DNA of 64,000 bases, taken from contig JAGVRJ010000008.1 in assembly GCA_019059635.1 (NCBI GenBank), forward strand, positions 1,550,001 through 1,614,000, given 5' to 3'. The stretch is from Proales similis. Taxonomy: Eukaryota; Rotifera; Eurotatoria; Ploima; Proalidae. The notes under the pieces were generated by a model, which saw only the letters and a list, made by a program, of their open reading frames with translations, did no database searches and was not told the DNA's origin. This document shows, piece after piece, positions 43,876 through 54,434 of this stretch (position 1 is its first letter; every line of letters starts with the position of its first letter). A program made the translations under genes and the position numbers.

Positions 43876-46161
43876 CTAGCCCGAGGACAAGTTCTTGCGA
43901 AAGCTCGGATTGAAGAGATAGAGCAAGATGAGGTTCTCCAAGTAGCTGATTGTGAGCAGAAATCGCGACACGGAGAATAGCATCGGACATACTGATTGGT
44001 GGCGTTGAGCTTTAATCAAGCAGGACGGAAAATAGAGCTGATCGAAATAGAACGCCAGCAGCAGACAGACAGAGATCATTTCGGGCAGACGAAATAGAAA
44101 AGAGAAGAGGCCGTTGATGATGACCATTTTGGTTATGCGATTCTCGGCTTCTTCCTTGGGCCTTTGGACGTTTTTTTTGCGGAGAATGTACAAGAGTCTC
44201 AGGTCGATGGAAATATTCAGCAGAGTGAAGAGCGTTGTTCCTGCCAGTTTGTTGACAAAATATGCAATCTTGACCGGCAGACTCGACAAAAGAACCGGGG
44301 ATTCAGTCTTCAAGAGGTAAAAAAAAGAATCCTCGGATAGCTGATGCACAGAGAATTTCTCGTTGCCAAACAATGTGACCAAACTTATCACCAAGGATAA
44401 AATGATTATACCCGCCAGAGACTTTTTGGGTTTGAGCTCACGAAACCATTTGAACCGGTCGGCGTTCAAGGAGAAGCGAAAGAGCACAAACAGGGTGCTG
44501 CTCATGTTGGCCGCCAGTCTGAACGTGTTGCCCAAGAAGCTGTCGACGAACAAGTAGAACGGACGAAACAAGTCCGTCGATATGAATGAAGAGCAGTAGA
44601 TTCCATTCAACTCAATGCAGGTGGTCAGTGGACTTAAAAGAAATATGAGGCCGTGGAAGAGAATGAACCACGAGTTGAAGTACGTGTACTCCCACATAAA
44701 CCGGCTCTTGTCTGTGAGTTTGTTGCGACGATACTCCGGCGACCGCTTGATCCTTCGGAATGTTCTGATGACGAAGTAGTTGGCGATGATGCCCAGTAGA
44801 CTAGTGACAGGCACCAGCCAGACATCGACCAGGTATTTGAAGTATTCGAGGTCGAGAATGGTGTCGTAGAAGGTGCGGTAGTTTATAGGCTCTACAGTCT
44901 CGATCAAGCACCTTTGGCCCATTTTGTCATAATTGCATCTTTTCGCCATTTCGACTTGATCTCGTACACACAGTCCCAGGTCGGAATAGTAATAGGCTGA
45001 AAAGTCTATTCTTGCCCAATTGTGGCTGAAAATCCAAAACAAGAGGCAAGTGCAGTTTTTCTGTGCCAATCTTAGAAGTAAACTGCCAAAAAACATGACA
45101 TTCAAAGAGTTTTGCTCGATTCGGTAGAATATGCAGAATGAGGAGTCTTCGAAAGGATTTTCTCTTTTCGACTCTATCTCACTTATGTAGTCTAAGTGAG
45201 CTTCGGATGAATCGATTGAGTTATCACTTAAAGAACCATTTAAATAGACAAACAAGGTTTGATTTGCAGCTCTCTGGTCTGCTTTGTCCAACCAGTTCGG
45301 ATTGTTGTGAAGAAACCGTTTTGTTTGCGAAATTAAAAGTCCAATTGACCATACCGAACTATTCTCCAAACTGCTCGCCTCAAACGAAATGACAATGCAA
45401 CATATTAACATTCGGGTGGTTTGAGCGAACGTGGCTAGTGGAAAGAGATGAGAATCGAATCTGATCCTATAACCAGTTAAGATTAGCGAGACAACACTAC
45501 TATTGAGTGTCTGATTTGTCGGAGCGAATGTCAGTCTGTTGTGTTTCACCATCGAAACGGTTATCTCAGCCAAAAATAATTCAGATATGTTGGCCCTATT
45601 GAATATTTGTTGGCACGTGTTCGCATAATATTTCATTCCATTTTGCATGGAGAGTTCGAACGGCTGCTCACTGCTGAACGGACTTGTTTCAGACACGAGA
45701 GATGAACAGTGTTCTCCTATGCTACCATGACTGTTCAATAGCCTCAAGTTGGTCACTCTGAATTGAACTGTAATCTCTGACGCTGATTGGAAATATTTTA
45801 ACTTGAATTCAACCGATATTCCGATGGCTCCAATTATATCAATTAGCACTTTGCCCAGCGTGAAATTTGAGGGAAGCAGTGGAAATAGGTTTTCAGTTAA
45901 ATAGGCTAATTTCTCGCCGCCCGGTTCATTTCGACTAATTCTTCTGTAAGAAAAGTCAAACTTTTTGGATCTGCATTTACTAACCAGCTGGTTGAAACCA
46001 TCTATATCATCTCGACTCAAGGGTTCATTGCTCCTAATTTCTACCCCAATCACGCAATACTTGTCAGTTGGATTGCTTAGCTCATCGTTCAGTGTGTCAG
46101 TCAAGTGAACATAAGCCATATAGAGCAAAGCGAAATAATAAATCTTGACCACCGCCATCAT
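43876..46161 (-). CDS. Orphan 7TM receptor with large ectodomain, member H
   Basis: 761 residues; signal peptide MMAVVKIYYFALLYMAYVHLTD. Ectodomain: FNQLVSKCRSKKFDFSYRRIS, FLHNNPNWLDKAD, EDSSFCIFYRIE, NCTCLLFWIFSHNW. The hinge differs slightly (CNYDKMGQRCLIETVEPINYRT), the only intact member with Gly and Leu at these places. TM1 SLLGIIANYFVIRTF; pre-TM6 RPKEEAENRITKMVIING; end YLFNPSFRKNLSSG. The 5' flank with ATATAAAT at 46201-46208 is shared with D and G. Confidence 0.8.
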   Translation of the reverse strand: MMAVVKIYYFALLYMAYVHLTDTLNDELSNPTDKYCVIGVEIRSNEPLSRDDIDGFNQLVSKCRSKKFDFSYRRISRNEPGGEKLAYLTENLFPLLPSNFTLGKVLIDIIGAIGISVEFKLKYFQSASEITVQFRVTNLRLLNSHGSIGEHCSSLVSETSPFSSEQPFELSMQNGMKYYANTCQQIFNRANISELFLAEITVSMVKHNRLTFAPTNQTLNSSVVSLILTGYRIRFDSHLFPLATFAQTTRMLICCIVISFEASSLENSSVWSIGLLISQTKRFLHNNPNWLDKADQRAANQTLFVYLNGSLSDNSIDSSEAHLDYISEIESKRENPFEDSSFCIFYRIEQNSLNVMFFGSLLLRLAQKNCTCLLFWIFSHNWARIDFSAYYYSDLGLCVRDQVEMAKRCNYDKMGQRCLIETVEPINYRTFYDTILDLEYFKYLVDVWLVPVTSLLGIIANYFVIRTFRRIKRSPEYRRNKLTDKSRFMWEYTYFNSWFILFHGLIFLLSPLTTCIELNGIYCSSFISTDLFRPFYLFVDSFLGNTFRLAANMSSTLFVLFRFSLNADRFKWFRELKPKKSLAGIIILSLVISLVTLFGNEKFSVHQLSEDSFFYLLKTESPVLLSSLPVKIAYFVNKLAGTTLFTLLNISIDLRLLYILRKKNVQRPKEEAENRITKMVIINGLFSFLFRLPEMISVCLLLAFYFDQLYFPSCLIKAQRHQSVCPMLFSVSRFLLTISYLENLILLYLFNPSFRKNLSSG

Positions 46162-46740
46162 AGTTGTGCTATCTCTCGACCGATTGAGAATGTGAAGCTC
46201 ATATAAATCGCAAGAGCATGAAGAAGGACCTTCGCCTGGAACTTGTTAGAATGAAATTCAATCTTAATCCATTCTCCACCGGGAACCGATGGCATTATTC
46301 AGTGTCGAGATCGATTTTGAATTTTGCGTTTTAAGTCGCTGCCGGTGTTATTCGAAACCTTTGAGAGAATGATGAACACACATAATTGACTACTCAAACA
46401 TCAATTCATCAATTCGCCTCAAATTTTTTTAATTTATTTTTACAATCATCTCCGTAGAGCCAAACAAACCAGCCGCTATCTCCTTCAAATCGTCAGTCTC
46501 TGAGATGCGATCAAGTCAGATTGAATATTTCAAAGCGGACTGCTATTTTTTTCCCTATCGACTGGGCTGACGGTATAACACTAAATAAAGCCTTTCAGAA
46601 GGGAAGGCTAAGATAGAGAGATGGAGAGAGGAAAAAAGGCGCCTTCCTGGTTCAGTCCAACCTGAGAAATCATTTATTTATGATTTATTTGTTTGTTTTG
46701 TAAACGTAATTGTGACCACGTGACAACGTTATTTCATGAA
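46162..46740. other. Intergenic region upstream of member H
   Basis: 0.58 kb between member H and the hydrolase relic. The first about 165 bp is the shared 7TM-gene promoter block. The remainder is A/T-rich with nothing recognisable. Confidence 0.55.
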
Positions 46741-48385
46741 TCAGGGCAGAAAAGATTGGTCTAGAACAGGTAGAACAATTCTAGAAGGACGATCAGGTTC
46801 GTAGAAGAGACGCTGATGAGCCTCGATTGGCTCACTTAGGTCAGTTTCAATCGGATTGCCTGTATTTGGGTTGGCGCTGAACCAAGGATAGTAGCTGCTC
46901 GTCACAGACAGCCTCAATCTGCTGCCCACCGCCAGCGTGTGTCCTATCTCATGCAAATTGATGTCTATTCGAGTCTTTTGGCCAGGTTGAAGAAAAACGT
47001 GATGATTCGGCCCTTGACGATAGCGGGCTCGGATCTGGGCACTTGGCCGAGAACCGAGCTTTATTGACCGCCCGTCCTCGAGCACTTCCATCAGATGCAC
47101 AACAAAATCGGTGTCAGGCGCGCTGCTCGATATGAGGAGCTCGGCCTTCACCTCTCCAAGAATGGTCAGCTGCTGCTTGAGCGGCTCGCTCGTAAACACC
47201 AGAATGTCGTCGCGCACCAAGTAGTCGTTCATGTCGATAGGCTTGTCAAAGTCGGGCTTGAGGTCACTTCTGACCGGGTTCTTGGAATCGTAGACATAAG
47301 AGTCAGAGCCCGACTTGCATGGCATCCTCCATTCGAGGCGGCCGTTTCCGTTTATTGTGTTCGCCTTGCCGCCACTAGCCAGATAAAGTGCTAGCGGTCT
47401 TAGACCGGCATGCTCGAATCGGTTCGTTCGCAGCCATTGGTTGCTTCCGGTGATGAACATGTTCGCTGGATGCCAGTCGGGCTTGGCTCCGTCTTTCATG
47501 CACCAATCGTAGAACTGGCGTGCCATGTCGAACGCGGGAAGAAGAGCCTCCTCTGGCACTTGAACTTCACCGACCGTTTGGTCCGCGACGCCCGTCACAA
47601 AATGGTGCCCACCGCCGATTGTGTTCAAGTGGTGATAGGGACCGACGAATAGAAAGTGACTGCGTTCGGGCGAATTCTCTTGGACCATTTTGAATCTCAT
47701 CAGCGATCCGAACAGGACCGAGTCGAACCAGCCGGTGAATGTGAGCGAGGGCACATTTACCTTGGCGTAGTCGGCTGCTTCCAAATGACGTTTCTTCCAG
47801 AACTCGTCGTAGAGCGGATGTTTGATCAACTGCTGGTAGAGCGGGAGCTCACGTCCAGTGGCAAATTTGTCCAAGGTCGAGATGGGCCGATGCGAAAGCC
47901 AACTAGCCGGATCGAAATGTGGCCATGGCTGAGTCTTGTTTGGCAAGTTGGCAATCATGCCAATGTAGGTTAGAGCCGATCAGATCATAGCCGTCTGGAC
48001 CGTCGCCGTCAAATAGCCAAAAATCACCGCCCGAGTCGCCGGTCCCGCGCACATCTGCCACTGCGAACACATAGCCGTGTTGGGCCCAGCGAGGCGCCTC
48101 TCCCCTCGATCCGAACGCCTCCTCGCCTCGACCGTAAGGAGTGATTTCGAGTATAACCGGATGGCTTTGCGTCTCATCGAACAAATAGTAATCGAGTGCC
48201 AGCTCGACGCCATCGCGCATGCGCACAAACTCGGTCTTGAATTCAGCTTTAGTCATTTTCGGTAGTTAAATTAAGAAAAGCCAATGCGCGCTTGGTATCA
48301 GAGGCGCGATAAAATAAATCAACCGAAGAATCTTACCACTTGCGACTGCAATCACAAGACTTAGGACTAGATGAGATGGCCGCAT
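46741..48385 (-). pseudogene. CocE/NonD-type hydrolase (X-Pro dipeptidyl-peptidase-like), nucleophile region deleted
   Basis: Exon 1 (48385-48337) encodes MRPSHLVLSLVIAVASA, a signal peptide with an A-x-A site. It splices in phase 1 over a 90-nt intron to 48246. The frame then matches the start of the alpha/beta-hydrolase domain: VRMRDGVELALDYYL, ADVRGTGDSGGDFW, GPDGYDLI. It then loses register near 47965. From about 47975 another frame gives ALTYIGMIANLP, LSHRPISTLDKF and FTGWFDSVLFG, then the jelly-roll domain (DTDFVVHLMEVLEDG, TSSYYPWFSANPNTG) to the stop. The stretch expected between, including the Gly-x-Ser-Tyr-x-Gly nucleophile elbow, is absent (roughly 60-80 residues), and no GT/AG intron could restore it. 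The family is mostly bacterial, so horizontal origin is possible, but the signal exon shows animal-style gene structure. An assembly deletion is an alternative. Confidence 0.75.
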
Positions 48386-49717
48386 GTTTGTAGACAAGAG
48401 TCAAACTTAAGAAATGGGGAAAATTGAAACTTGAAATGCGAGTTTAAATATTCACCAAAGGCCAAGCAAAGAGCAGCAAGTCGGCTCTCATTCAAAAAGT
48501 CAAATAAATGCCGTTTGGCTTGGCCCACATGAGTAAACATTGTCAGTTTATTGCAAAGATAAGCCCGAGCTGTTTGTCATTGTTTCTTTATTTGCCTCTC
48601 TAAGCTTAAAGAGAGGAAGGCGACTGCTGCTCCAATTGCTGCGACTAGCAATCATTTAAACGGGCTCGTTCGTTTGGTCGCGATTTCCTCAATCTTGCGC
48701 AATCTCATTTTTCATTTAATATTTGCCTGTCGGGGTCCAGTCGAGATAAACTTGAGCGAGCAAAAGTTATCTGGAGCTAAAAATGGGTCGAGAGTTCTCT
48801 TTCACTAAAGTCAAACAAAACTCATTTCAACAGCTTAGGTCGCTCTAGAATGACTCAGTTTCCCTTGTGCAGCCGGATACTGCATTAAGAGAAGACAAAG
48901 AGCGGATGCCAACAACCTAGAACTAACGCTAGGTGAAAACAGAGCAACCGGATCTGAGTGGGCCAGATTTAGATTTTAAGGCGCTGATTGAAAAGCCCGG
49001 TAATTAATATTTCTTATCAAAACGGAAGATAAACAGACGTCTGTTGCCTCCACATGCACATCTCCATTTCGATGTTCTAAACAAAAAGCCTGATTTGTAC
49101 GCGTGTAAATATCCTGATGCGTGTAAATTGCTGAAAGCTGAGAGGTGGCAATCTAGCTGGGCAAGCTGCCTGCAAGCGGCTTTTATTTATCAAGATGCAG
49201 CAATCGACTAATTGACGCAACAAAAGTATACGATCAGTAATTGAGCCTCTGCCATGCAGTTTCAGATAGCAGAGCATTTAATCTGCACCATTTAGCGTAA
49301 TTTATCCAAGCGCCCTAACAACGCAATGCTGCATTGCAAAAAGTTTCCCAAACCCTTCAAGGTCGAAGATAATTTTCGATTTCTATTTGAACAAGGCAAA
49401 TTATGCACTCGTGTCAGTGAGCGCAGAGAAATGGCGCTGTGGGTTTATCTTGCGCACTAAGCGCGTTCAGTTTCTTATTATCCAATCCGCTCTCAGATTT
49501 AATCTGGCTCACATTAGACTGGGCTGGGTTCAAAGCCTATTGCGCACTTAGCTGGCAAACATGATGAAACATTGCGGTACGCACACATGTGGCCTAGTAT
49601 AAAGAAAGGAGCGTGTGTCTGTGACAGGTGCAGTTTGAACGACAGGAAAATTTCTTTAGAGTTCTTCTTTATTAAGGTTTTAGTTTCTGAAGCAGAGATT
49701 AGAAATCTGAAGCGAAA
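48386..49717. other. 1.3 kb intergenic region without a supported gene
   Basis: Lies between the divergent hydrolase relic and the membrane-protein gene. No credible coding exon, repeat or RNA gene was seen. TATAAAG at about 49599-49605 is a possible core promoter element for the gene at 49718. Confidence 0.5.
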
Positions 49718-50847
49718 ATGGCCGAGATAGTTCGCTGGCTAATTGAGGCGGTCTTGTTCTCAGTGGTGCCCATCACTGCGACCATAGCCGCCACCAGAGG
49801 AATCAAGACTTGGCTTCTGTACGAGATTATAGTGGGATTCGGCTTTGCCGTGTTCTCCTTCATTCTGCCCCAGCCATTCTACTCTCTGCTGGTAGGTGAC
49901 CAACTCGGTACATCCGAATGCATCTAGACGGACACTTGTTCTCATAAAGGTCGACTCGCCGATCACGTCGCACGACAATTTCATGTTTCGCACGTTTGGC
50001 CTCATCTCGGCGCTCTCGATGATCACACCGGCTCTGTTGTTCTGCTCAGTGCGCAAAGACAGCTTCGCCATTCTGCGCGGTCATTTCTGGGCCCGACTGG
50101 TGTTTTGCACTCTCGAGCTGCTCGAGAGCATATTGACCATGTCAAACGCCACTCAATGGACCTATCGGGTAGCAGACTCACTAGAGCTCACTCACCTCTC
50201 ACTCGAGCCTGGCTCATTCGGTCTTTAAAGATGTTTTTCGTCTTGAACGGATTCAACATCACCGAGATATTCATCAACACATTCTTCATCAACAAGATTA
50301 AAAAGTACAGCAGCCGGGGCCTGGAAGAACCGACAGACGATCTGACCGTTTGCCTTGAACGAGTCAATCGAGTTGACTTTTTCGCATTTTTCATACTCGG
50401 CTGCTACGCGTTCGCGTTTCCAGACCTGGTGGTAAGATCGATTGATGAATTTTGTAGAATGAATGTATCAATTCTTTGATGATCGATTGTGAAGCCGTTC
50501 ATTGCGATTCAGAATGAGCTGCAGCGCACCATGATGCGATTTATCGGCACCACTCATCTCTCGATCGCTTTCGAGACCTTGTTCGCCCACGATCTAACCG
50601 AAGTCGACAACAAACGGGTCCTGCTCGGCCGTGTTCTGGTAAAAGCCTCTCAGACATTGAAGAATATTGGTTTCACGCTGTGATCAATTTCAAGGCCCTG
50701 GTAATAACTGCTGTGCCGCTGTTGGTCGGATGGCTCGGCTTTGGCGCCATTCAAATGAGTCTGTCGTTCATCATATTTCTCGGCTGGCTGGCGCTGCATG
50801 CTGGCCTTGCCACTTTCGGATGGAAATTCTCCACCAATTCAATTTAA
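49718..50847 (+). CDS. Multi-pass membrane protein with internal duplication
   Basis: Five exons, 49718-49891, 49950-50168, 50231-50431, 50495-50638 and 50695-50847, all in phase 0, give 296 residues with no leftover bases. Introns are 56-63 nt. Hydropathy suggests about eight membrane segments. The two halves resemble each other: VGFGFAVFSFILPQPFYSL, then FRTFGLISALS and ILRGHFWARLVFC, against LGCYAFAFPDLVKPF, then MRFIGTTHLSIAF and VLLGRVLALVI. Introns fall at the equivalent point after FYSLL and FPDLV, which supports an ancient four-helix duplication. I do not recognise the family. No signal peptide is evident beyond the first hydrophobic segment, and the membrane location is not determined. 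Confidence 0.75.
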
Positions 50848-51039
50848 CTAGCCGAGTTGCCCTGTTAGGTGGTCAGACAGGGAGCAGTACTTGATTTGTC
50901 AGCTCCTTGATCTAATGTTCTAGCCGCATTTGCCGTGTAGCGAGTATAAAATTCGAGTGAATAAATTATTAAATCACCATGTAAGTCATCAAGGGCTTAA
51001 AGAAGGGAGTCGGCTGTGGCACTCTGCTCGTTTAGCTCA

Positions 51040-53322
51040 CTACAGCTGAAGGTGTTGACAATTATGCAGAAAGCGTTGCACTTGCTGGTCGTAGTAGAGA
51101 TTGAAGTGAACACCTTGTCGAATGAGACCAACGACGAGCAAGCAGTCGAGTTCAATATCTCTGCGGCTTGTGACAAACAGCGCATTGAAGAAAATGCTTT
51201 TTCTCGGCGCTCTCAAAGTCCGCTCGTGGATGTCGGGCAACAAGTGCAAGCTGTTTTCAATTTCTCGCGCGCTCAAATCAATGAACAAGCGAGAGAGTCT
51301 GGTCATGTGTCGGATAGAGACGGTCAGCTGCTCGATCGGATTTGACTGCAAGTTGAGCTCGACCAGGTTGTTCAAAGTGGACAGCATGCTCAAGTTGCTA
51401 ATCTGGTTCTCGTCGAGAATGAGCGTCTCAAGCGAGAAGAGAGCGCCGATCTCGTCAACCGATTTTATCGAATTGTTGCCAAAGCGGAGGCTCACTGGAC
51501 TCTTGAAGAGCCTCAAGAACTTGCCGGACTCGATGCGATTGTTGCTGGCCTTGAAATGAATCACTCTGGCCAGAGTGTTTGATTGGGGCACACTCTCAAG
51601 AGAATTCCATTCAATGTCGATTAGACGAGGAAATCTCAGCTCGGCGGGCAGCTGTTTGATTCGATTGTGCTCGATTTTGATTGACAACAATCGATTCAAA
51701 TCGACAAAGCAATCGATCGATTCTATTCGATTGAACGACAGGTCGATCGTAAACAACTGCACTAGCTTGCAAAGAGGCTCCACATTTGTCAGCTGGTTGC
51801 TATTCAGAAGAATGCTGGTCAGCTCCGTCGCCGTCTCGATGCCTGTCAGTCTGCTGAGGCGGTTGTGAGAGAAATCTGCAAACTTCAAGCGGTTCAGGCT
51901 TCTCGAACGCAGCCACTCGATTTGCTCAATTTGATTGTTTCTCATTCTGAATTCGGTGATTCTGGAACGGTCGAGCGCTGAGTCGACTGACAAACGGTCG
52001 AGCACTGACTTGAGAGACAAACTGCCGAACAAGCGAATGCGATTGTCCGATATGTCGACACTCTCCAGCGTTGCGATCGTCTCGATTCTGGGCAGCTGCT
52101 CAAGCTGGTTGTTGGCCAAGTAAAGATGCATCAGACTGGGCAGACTGGTGGCATTGATCGAAAACTGTTTGAGGCGATTGCTTGCCAAATTGAGAGACTT
52201 TAAATTGGGCAGATAGGCGAGGTCCTGTGCGCTGCAGATGAAATTGCCACTCAAACTCAATTCTTTCAGTCGGGGCATGTTGACCAAATTCGGCAATGAA
52301 GTGAGAAGGTTGTGCGCGAACGAAAGAATTTCCAGCTTGAGGAAATCACGCATAGGCCGAACGTGTTGAATGCGATTGTGGGCGAATACAGCCTCGATAA
52401 GTGTCCCCTTTAAATTGTTCAGATCGATCAGTTTGGACAAGCGATTCGTTAATATGTTGATTTTCTGCAGCTGCTTGAAGTTGGGCAGCATTGCAGCATC
52501 CAGATGTATTTGATTATCACCCAAGACAAGTTGTTTGAGATTCACCAGTCTTGAATCGATGCACTCAAGCGATCGAAGCCGATTTTTGTACAAGGACAAG
52601 ATGCTGATGGTGGGAAGATCGCACAACACACCAGAGTGCTCAATCGAGTTAGAATTTAGCGCAAGCTCGTTCAAGTTGGTCAGCTTGTGCAAATTTTCAA
52701 TTCTTCGCAATCGATTCTCACTCAGGTTTATATCTCTCAGTCTGGGCTGGACAGCGCGCACCTCAAAATGAGTCAAGTTGTTCTCGTTGGCCTTGAGGAC
52801 GAGCAAATTGTGCCATTGCTCATAGACCACCAAGCGTCTGATCATGTTCCTGGTCACAATCAGAGTGTTCAAGTTGACCAGATTGCGCAGTGCGCTCAAA
52901 CTACGCACTCGGTTCTCGCTTAGGTCTACGTAGGTCAGATTGTTCAATGCATCGAGAGGCTCGATTGACTCAATTTGATTGCTGCTCATTTCGAGTCGTT
53001 CAAGTCTCTCAAGTCGATTGAAACAGGCAGGCAGGCGTGAGATCGAGTTCAATGCAACTCGAAGTCGTTTTATTCGAGTCAAATCGCACACCGGCTCGAT
53101 TGCTTTCAAGCCGCAGTCGATGAGGCTTAAATCAAGCAAAAATGGCTGCAAGATGCGAGACTCGTTCAGGTTTGATATTGGCCGCTTAGATAAACTAAGT
53201 GACTCTCTGCCGATGTAACTCTTCCACTCTATCTTTTCGGCTCTAGACAGATTGAGAAAAAGACAAAACAGGAGCGTAGTCGTCCTCCTGCAAAGAACAA
53301 AAAGGCGCTTCTTGTTCGTCAT
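51040..53322 (-). CDS. Secreted leucine-rich-repeat protein 1
   Basis: Single exon of 760 residues. The N-terminus has a basic stretch and hydrophobic core (TTTLLFCLFLNLSRA), consistent with a signal peptide. From about residue 60 to 690 it is built of roughly 22-residue repeats of the LxxLxxLxLxxNxIxxL type, for example LERLEMSSNQIESIEPLDAL and LTYVDLSENRVRSLSALRNL, closest to the SDS22-like class. A non-repeat C-terminal cap has paired-looking cysteines (IELDCLL and FLHNCQHLQL). No transmembrane segment or GPI signal was seen. The domain order, including the cap pattern FNALFVTSRRDIELDC, is shared with the gene at 57170-59386. TATAAAAGG (coding strand) lies about 55 nt upstream of the ATG. 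Protein-protein recognition is the usual LRR role; the partner is unknown. Confidence 0.8.
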   Translation of the reverse strand: MTNKKRLFVLCRRTTTLLFCLFLNLSRAEKIEWKSYIGRESLSLSKRPISNLNESRILQPFLLDLSLIDCGLKAIEPVCDLTRIKRLRVALNSISRLPACFNRLERLERLEMSSNQIESIEPLDALNNLTYVDLSENRVRSLSALRNLVNLNTLIVTRNMIRRLVVYEQWHNLLVLKANENNLTHFEVRAVQPRLRDINLSENRLRRIENLHKLTNLNELALNSNSIEHSGVLCDLPTISILSLYKNRLRSLECIDSRLVNLKQLVLGDNQIHLDAAMLPNFKQLQKINILTNRLSKLIDLNNLKGTLIEAVFAHNRIQHVRPMRDFLKLEILSFAHNLLTSLPNLVNMPRLKELSLSGNFICSAQDLAYLPNLKSLNLASNRLKQFSINATSLPSLMHLYLANNQLEQLPRIETIATLESVDISDNRIRLFGSLSLKSVLDRLSVDSALDRSRITEFRMRNNQIEQIEWLRSRSLNRLKFADFSHNRLSRLTGIETATELTSILLNSNQLTNVEPLCKLVQLFTIDLSFNRIESIDCFVDLNRLLSIKIEHNRIKQLPAELRFPRLIDIEWNSLESVPQSNTLARVIHFKASNNRIESGKFLRLFKSPVSLRFGNNSIKSVDEIGALFSLETLILDENQISNLSMLSTLNNLVELNLQSNPIEQLTVSIRHMTRLSRLFIDLSAREIENSLHLLPDIHERTLRAPRKSIFFNALFVTSRRDIELDCLLVVGLIRQGVHFNLYYDQQVQRFLHNCQHLQL

Positions 53323-53892
53323 TCGGCAAACAGGTTCAAATTAAATTCTTCTGAACGGCCTCGAAAGCTTCTGCCTTTTATAATCTTTCGGTAGCTGGGA
53401 CCGTTTTAAATTAATAAGCTTCATGCTCATGCTTCATGTCAACAAATTCAATTAATTGTACTGTCCGCTCCAGTTTCATTTCCCAAGCCACGTCTGTTCT
53501 GGCTTGCACATTAAAGTAAGCTCAAGTGAAATCACGCGCCAACTAATTGAAATATGCCGATTAGAAACTTCGAATGCAGGTTCTTGATTTTTTCAAAAGA
53601 AAAATGAATCAAGAGCTAAAATACGTCCTAAACCTATTCACTGATTCTGTTTCATCTGTATCGAAGATAGATAACACAGCTGAACAGAAGGTCTGAGCAT
53701 ATTTCTATTGTTTCTAAATCAATCACTTCAAATAAGCGAGTTAACGAGAAAACTTTTTTAATGATAGAAGAGACCCTGCTCTACAAGATAGAGTTGGTAA
53801 AAAGAGTGCCAACCGATGCCGAAAAATGCCGTCCGAGAAAAACTTAAGTCTTAAGCATTTTCGTGATTGAGCGTTGCAATTTACTTCTTAGG

Positions 53893-53957
53893 TAGCCGAT
53901 ATGAGCAGGACCTTGTTTGAGCTCGTCAGATTTGGTTTCAACACAGCACAATACTGG
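53893..53957 (+). pseudogene. 7TM-helix relic of the receptor family
   Basis: Encodes ADMSRTLFELVRFGFNTAQY, a decayed version of the conserved ANMSSTLFVLFRFGLNTDKL helix. The DNA is close to 28038-28098 of gene C. No flanking receptor sequence persists. Confidence 0.75.
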
Positions 53958-54384
53958 CTTTTTTGACGTCTTGATTTGAATTTTAACAGGAATTTGAATG
54001 CGTCCTAAACTACATCCTGAACCTTTTTACTAATTCTGTCTGGTAAGACAGTAATCAACAAATGATCACTAGAGCCTTTCAATACCTTAATCCCATTAGG
54101 ACAACCACGTGGAACCAGGAAACGTCCCATCCGACCAAGCATTCAGTTCGTTAACTCAGTCTGTGTATATGCGGCATCGTTTTGCAACTTATTCCCCAAA
54201 GATAGTCTCTCTTCCTCGTTTCGGGTGTCATTTGAATTCAATGAAATATTCAATCAACATGATTGTGTTTTGAGGTTTCAGTTCTAATCCCAAGAGCCTT
54301 TTTACGTCTCTCTCGCTCTCTCTCTTAAGTAAATCGCTGATACCGCACGTTTGATATAAAACGGCAGCCAAATGAGCAGAATTT

Positions 54385-54394
54385 TATATAAAAG
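54385..54394 (+). promoter_or_regulatory. TATA box of member I
   Basis: TATATAAAAG is a good match to the TATA consensus, located 41-50 nt before the ATG of the receptor gene. A CAGT at 54424-54427 resembles an arthropod-type initiator, which would leave a leader of only about 10 nt. Confidence 0.6.
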
Positions 54395-54434
54395 CATGCG
54401 CAAGCCTCGAGGCTGATGTTTTTCAGTAAAAATC

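Larger units (their letters stand above)
53323..54434. other. Intergenic region with a 7TM-family relic and the member I promoter
   Basis: 1.1 kb between LRR gene 1 and member I. It contains the relic at 53893-53957, a CT-rich run at about 54309-54329, and TATATAAAAG at 54385-54394, 41-50 nt upstream of the member I ATG. Confidence 0.6.

Noticed and set aside
47960-47990. TYIG as a surviving nucleophile elbow of the CocE-like gene
   Set aside because: The serine and preceding Gly-x are absent, and the following sequence fits the region after the elbow better, so deletion of the elbow is the simpler reading.
49077-49277. Small open frame upstream of the membrane-protein gene
   Set aside because: Short, no domain, no splice context and A/T-rich; consistent with chance.
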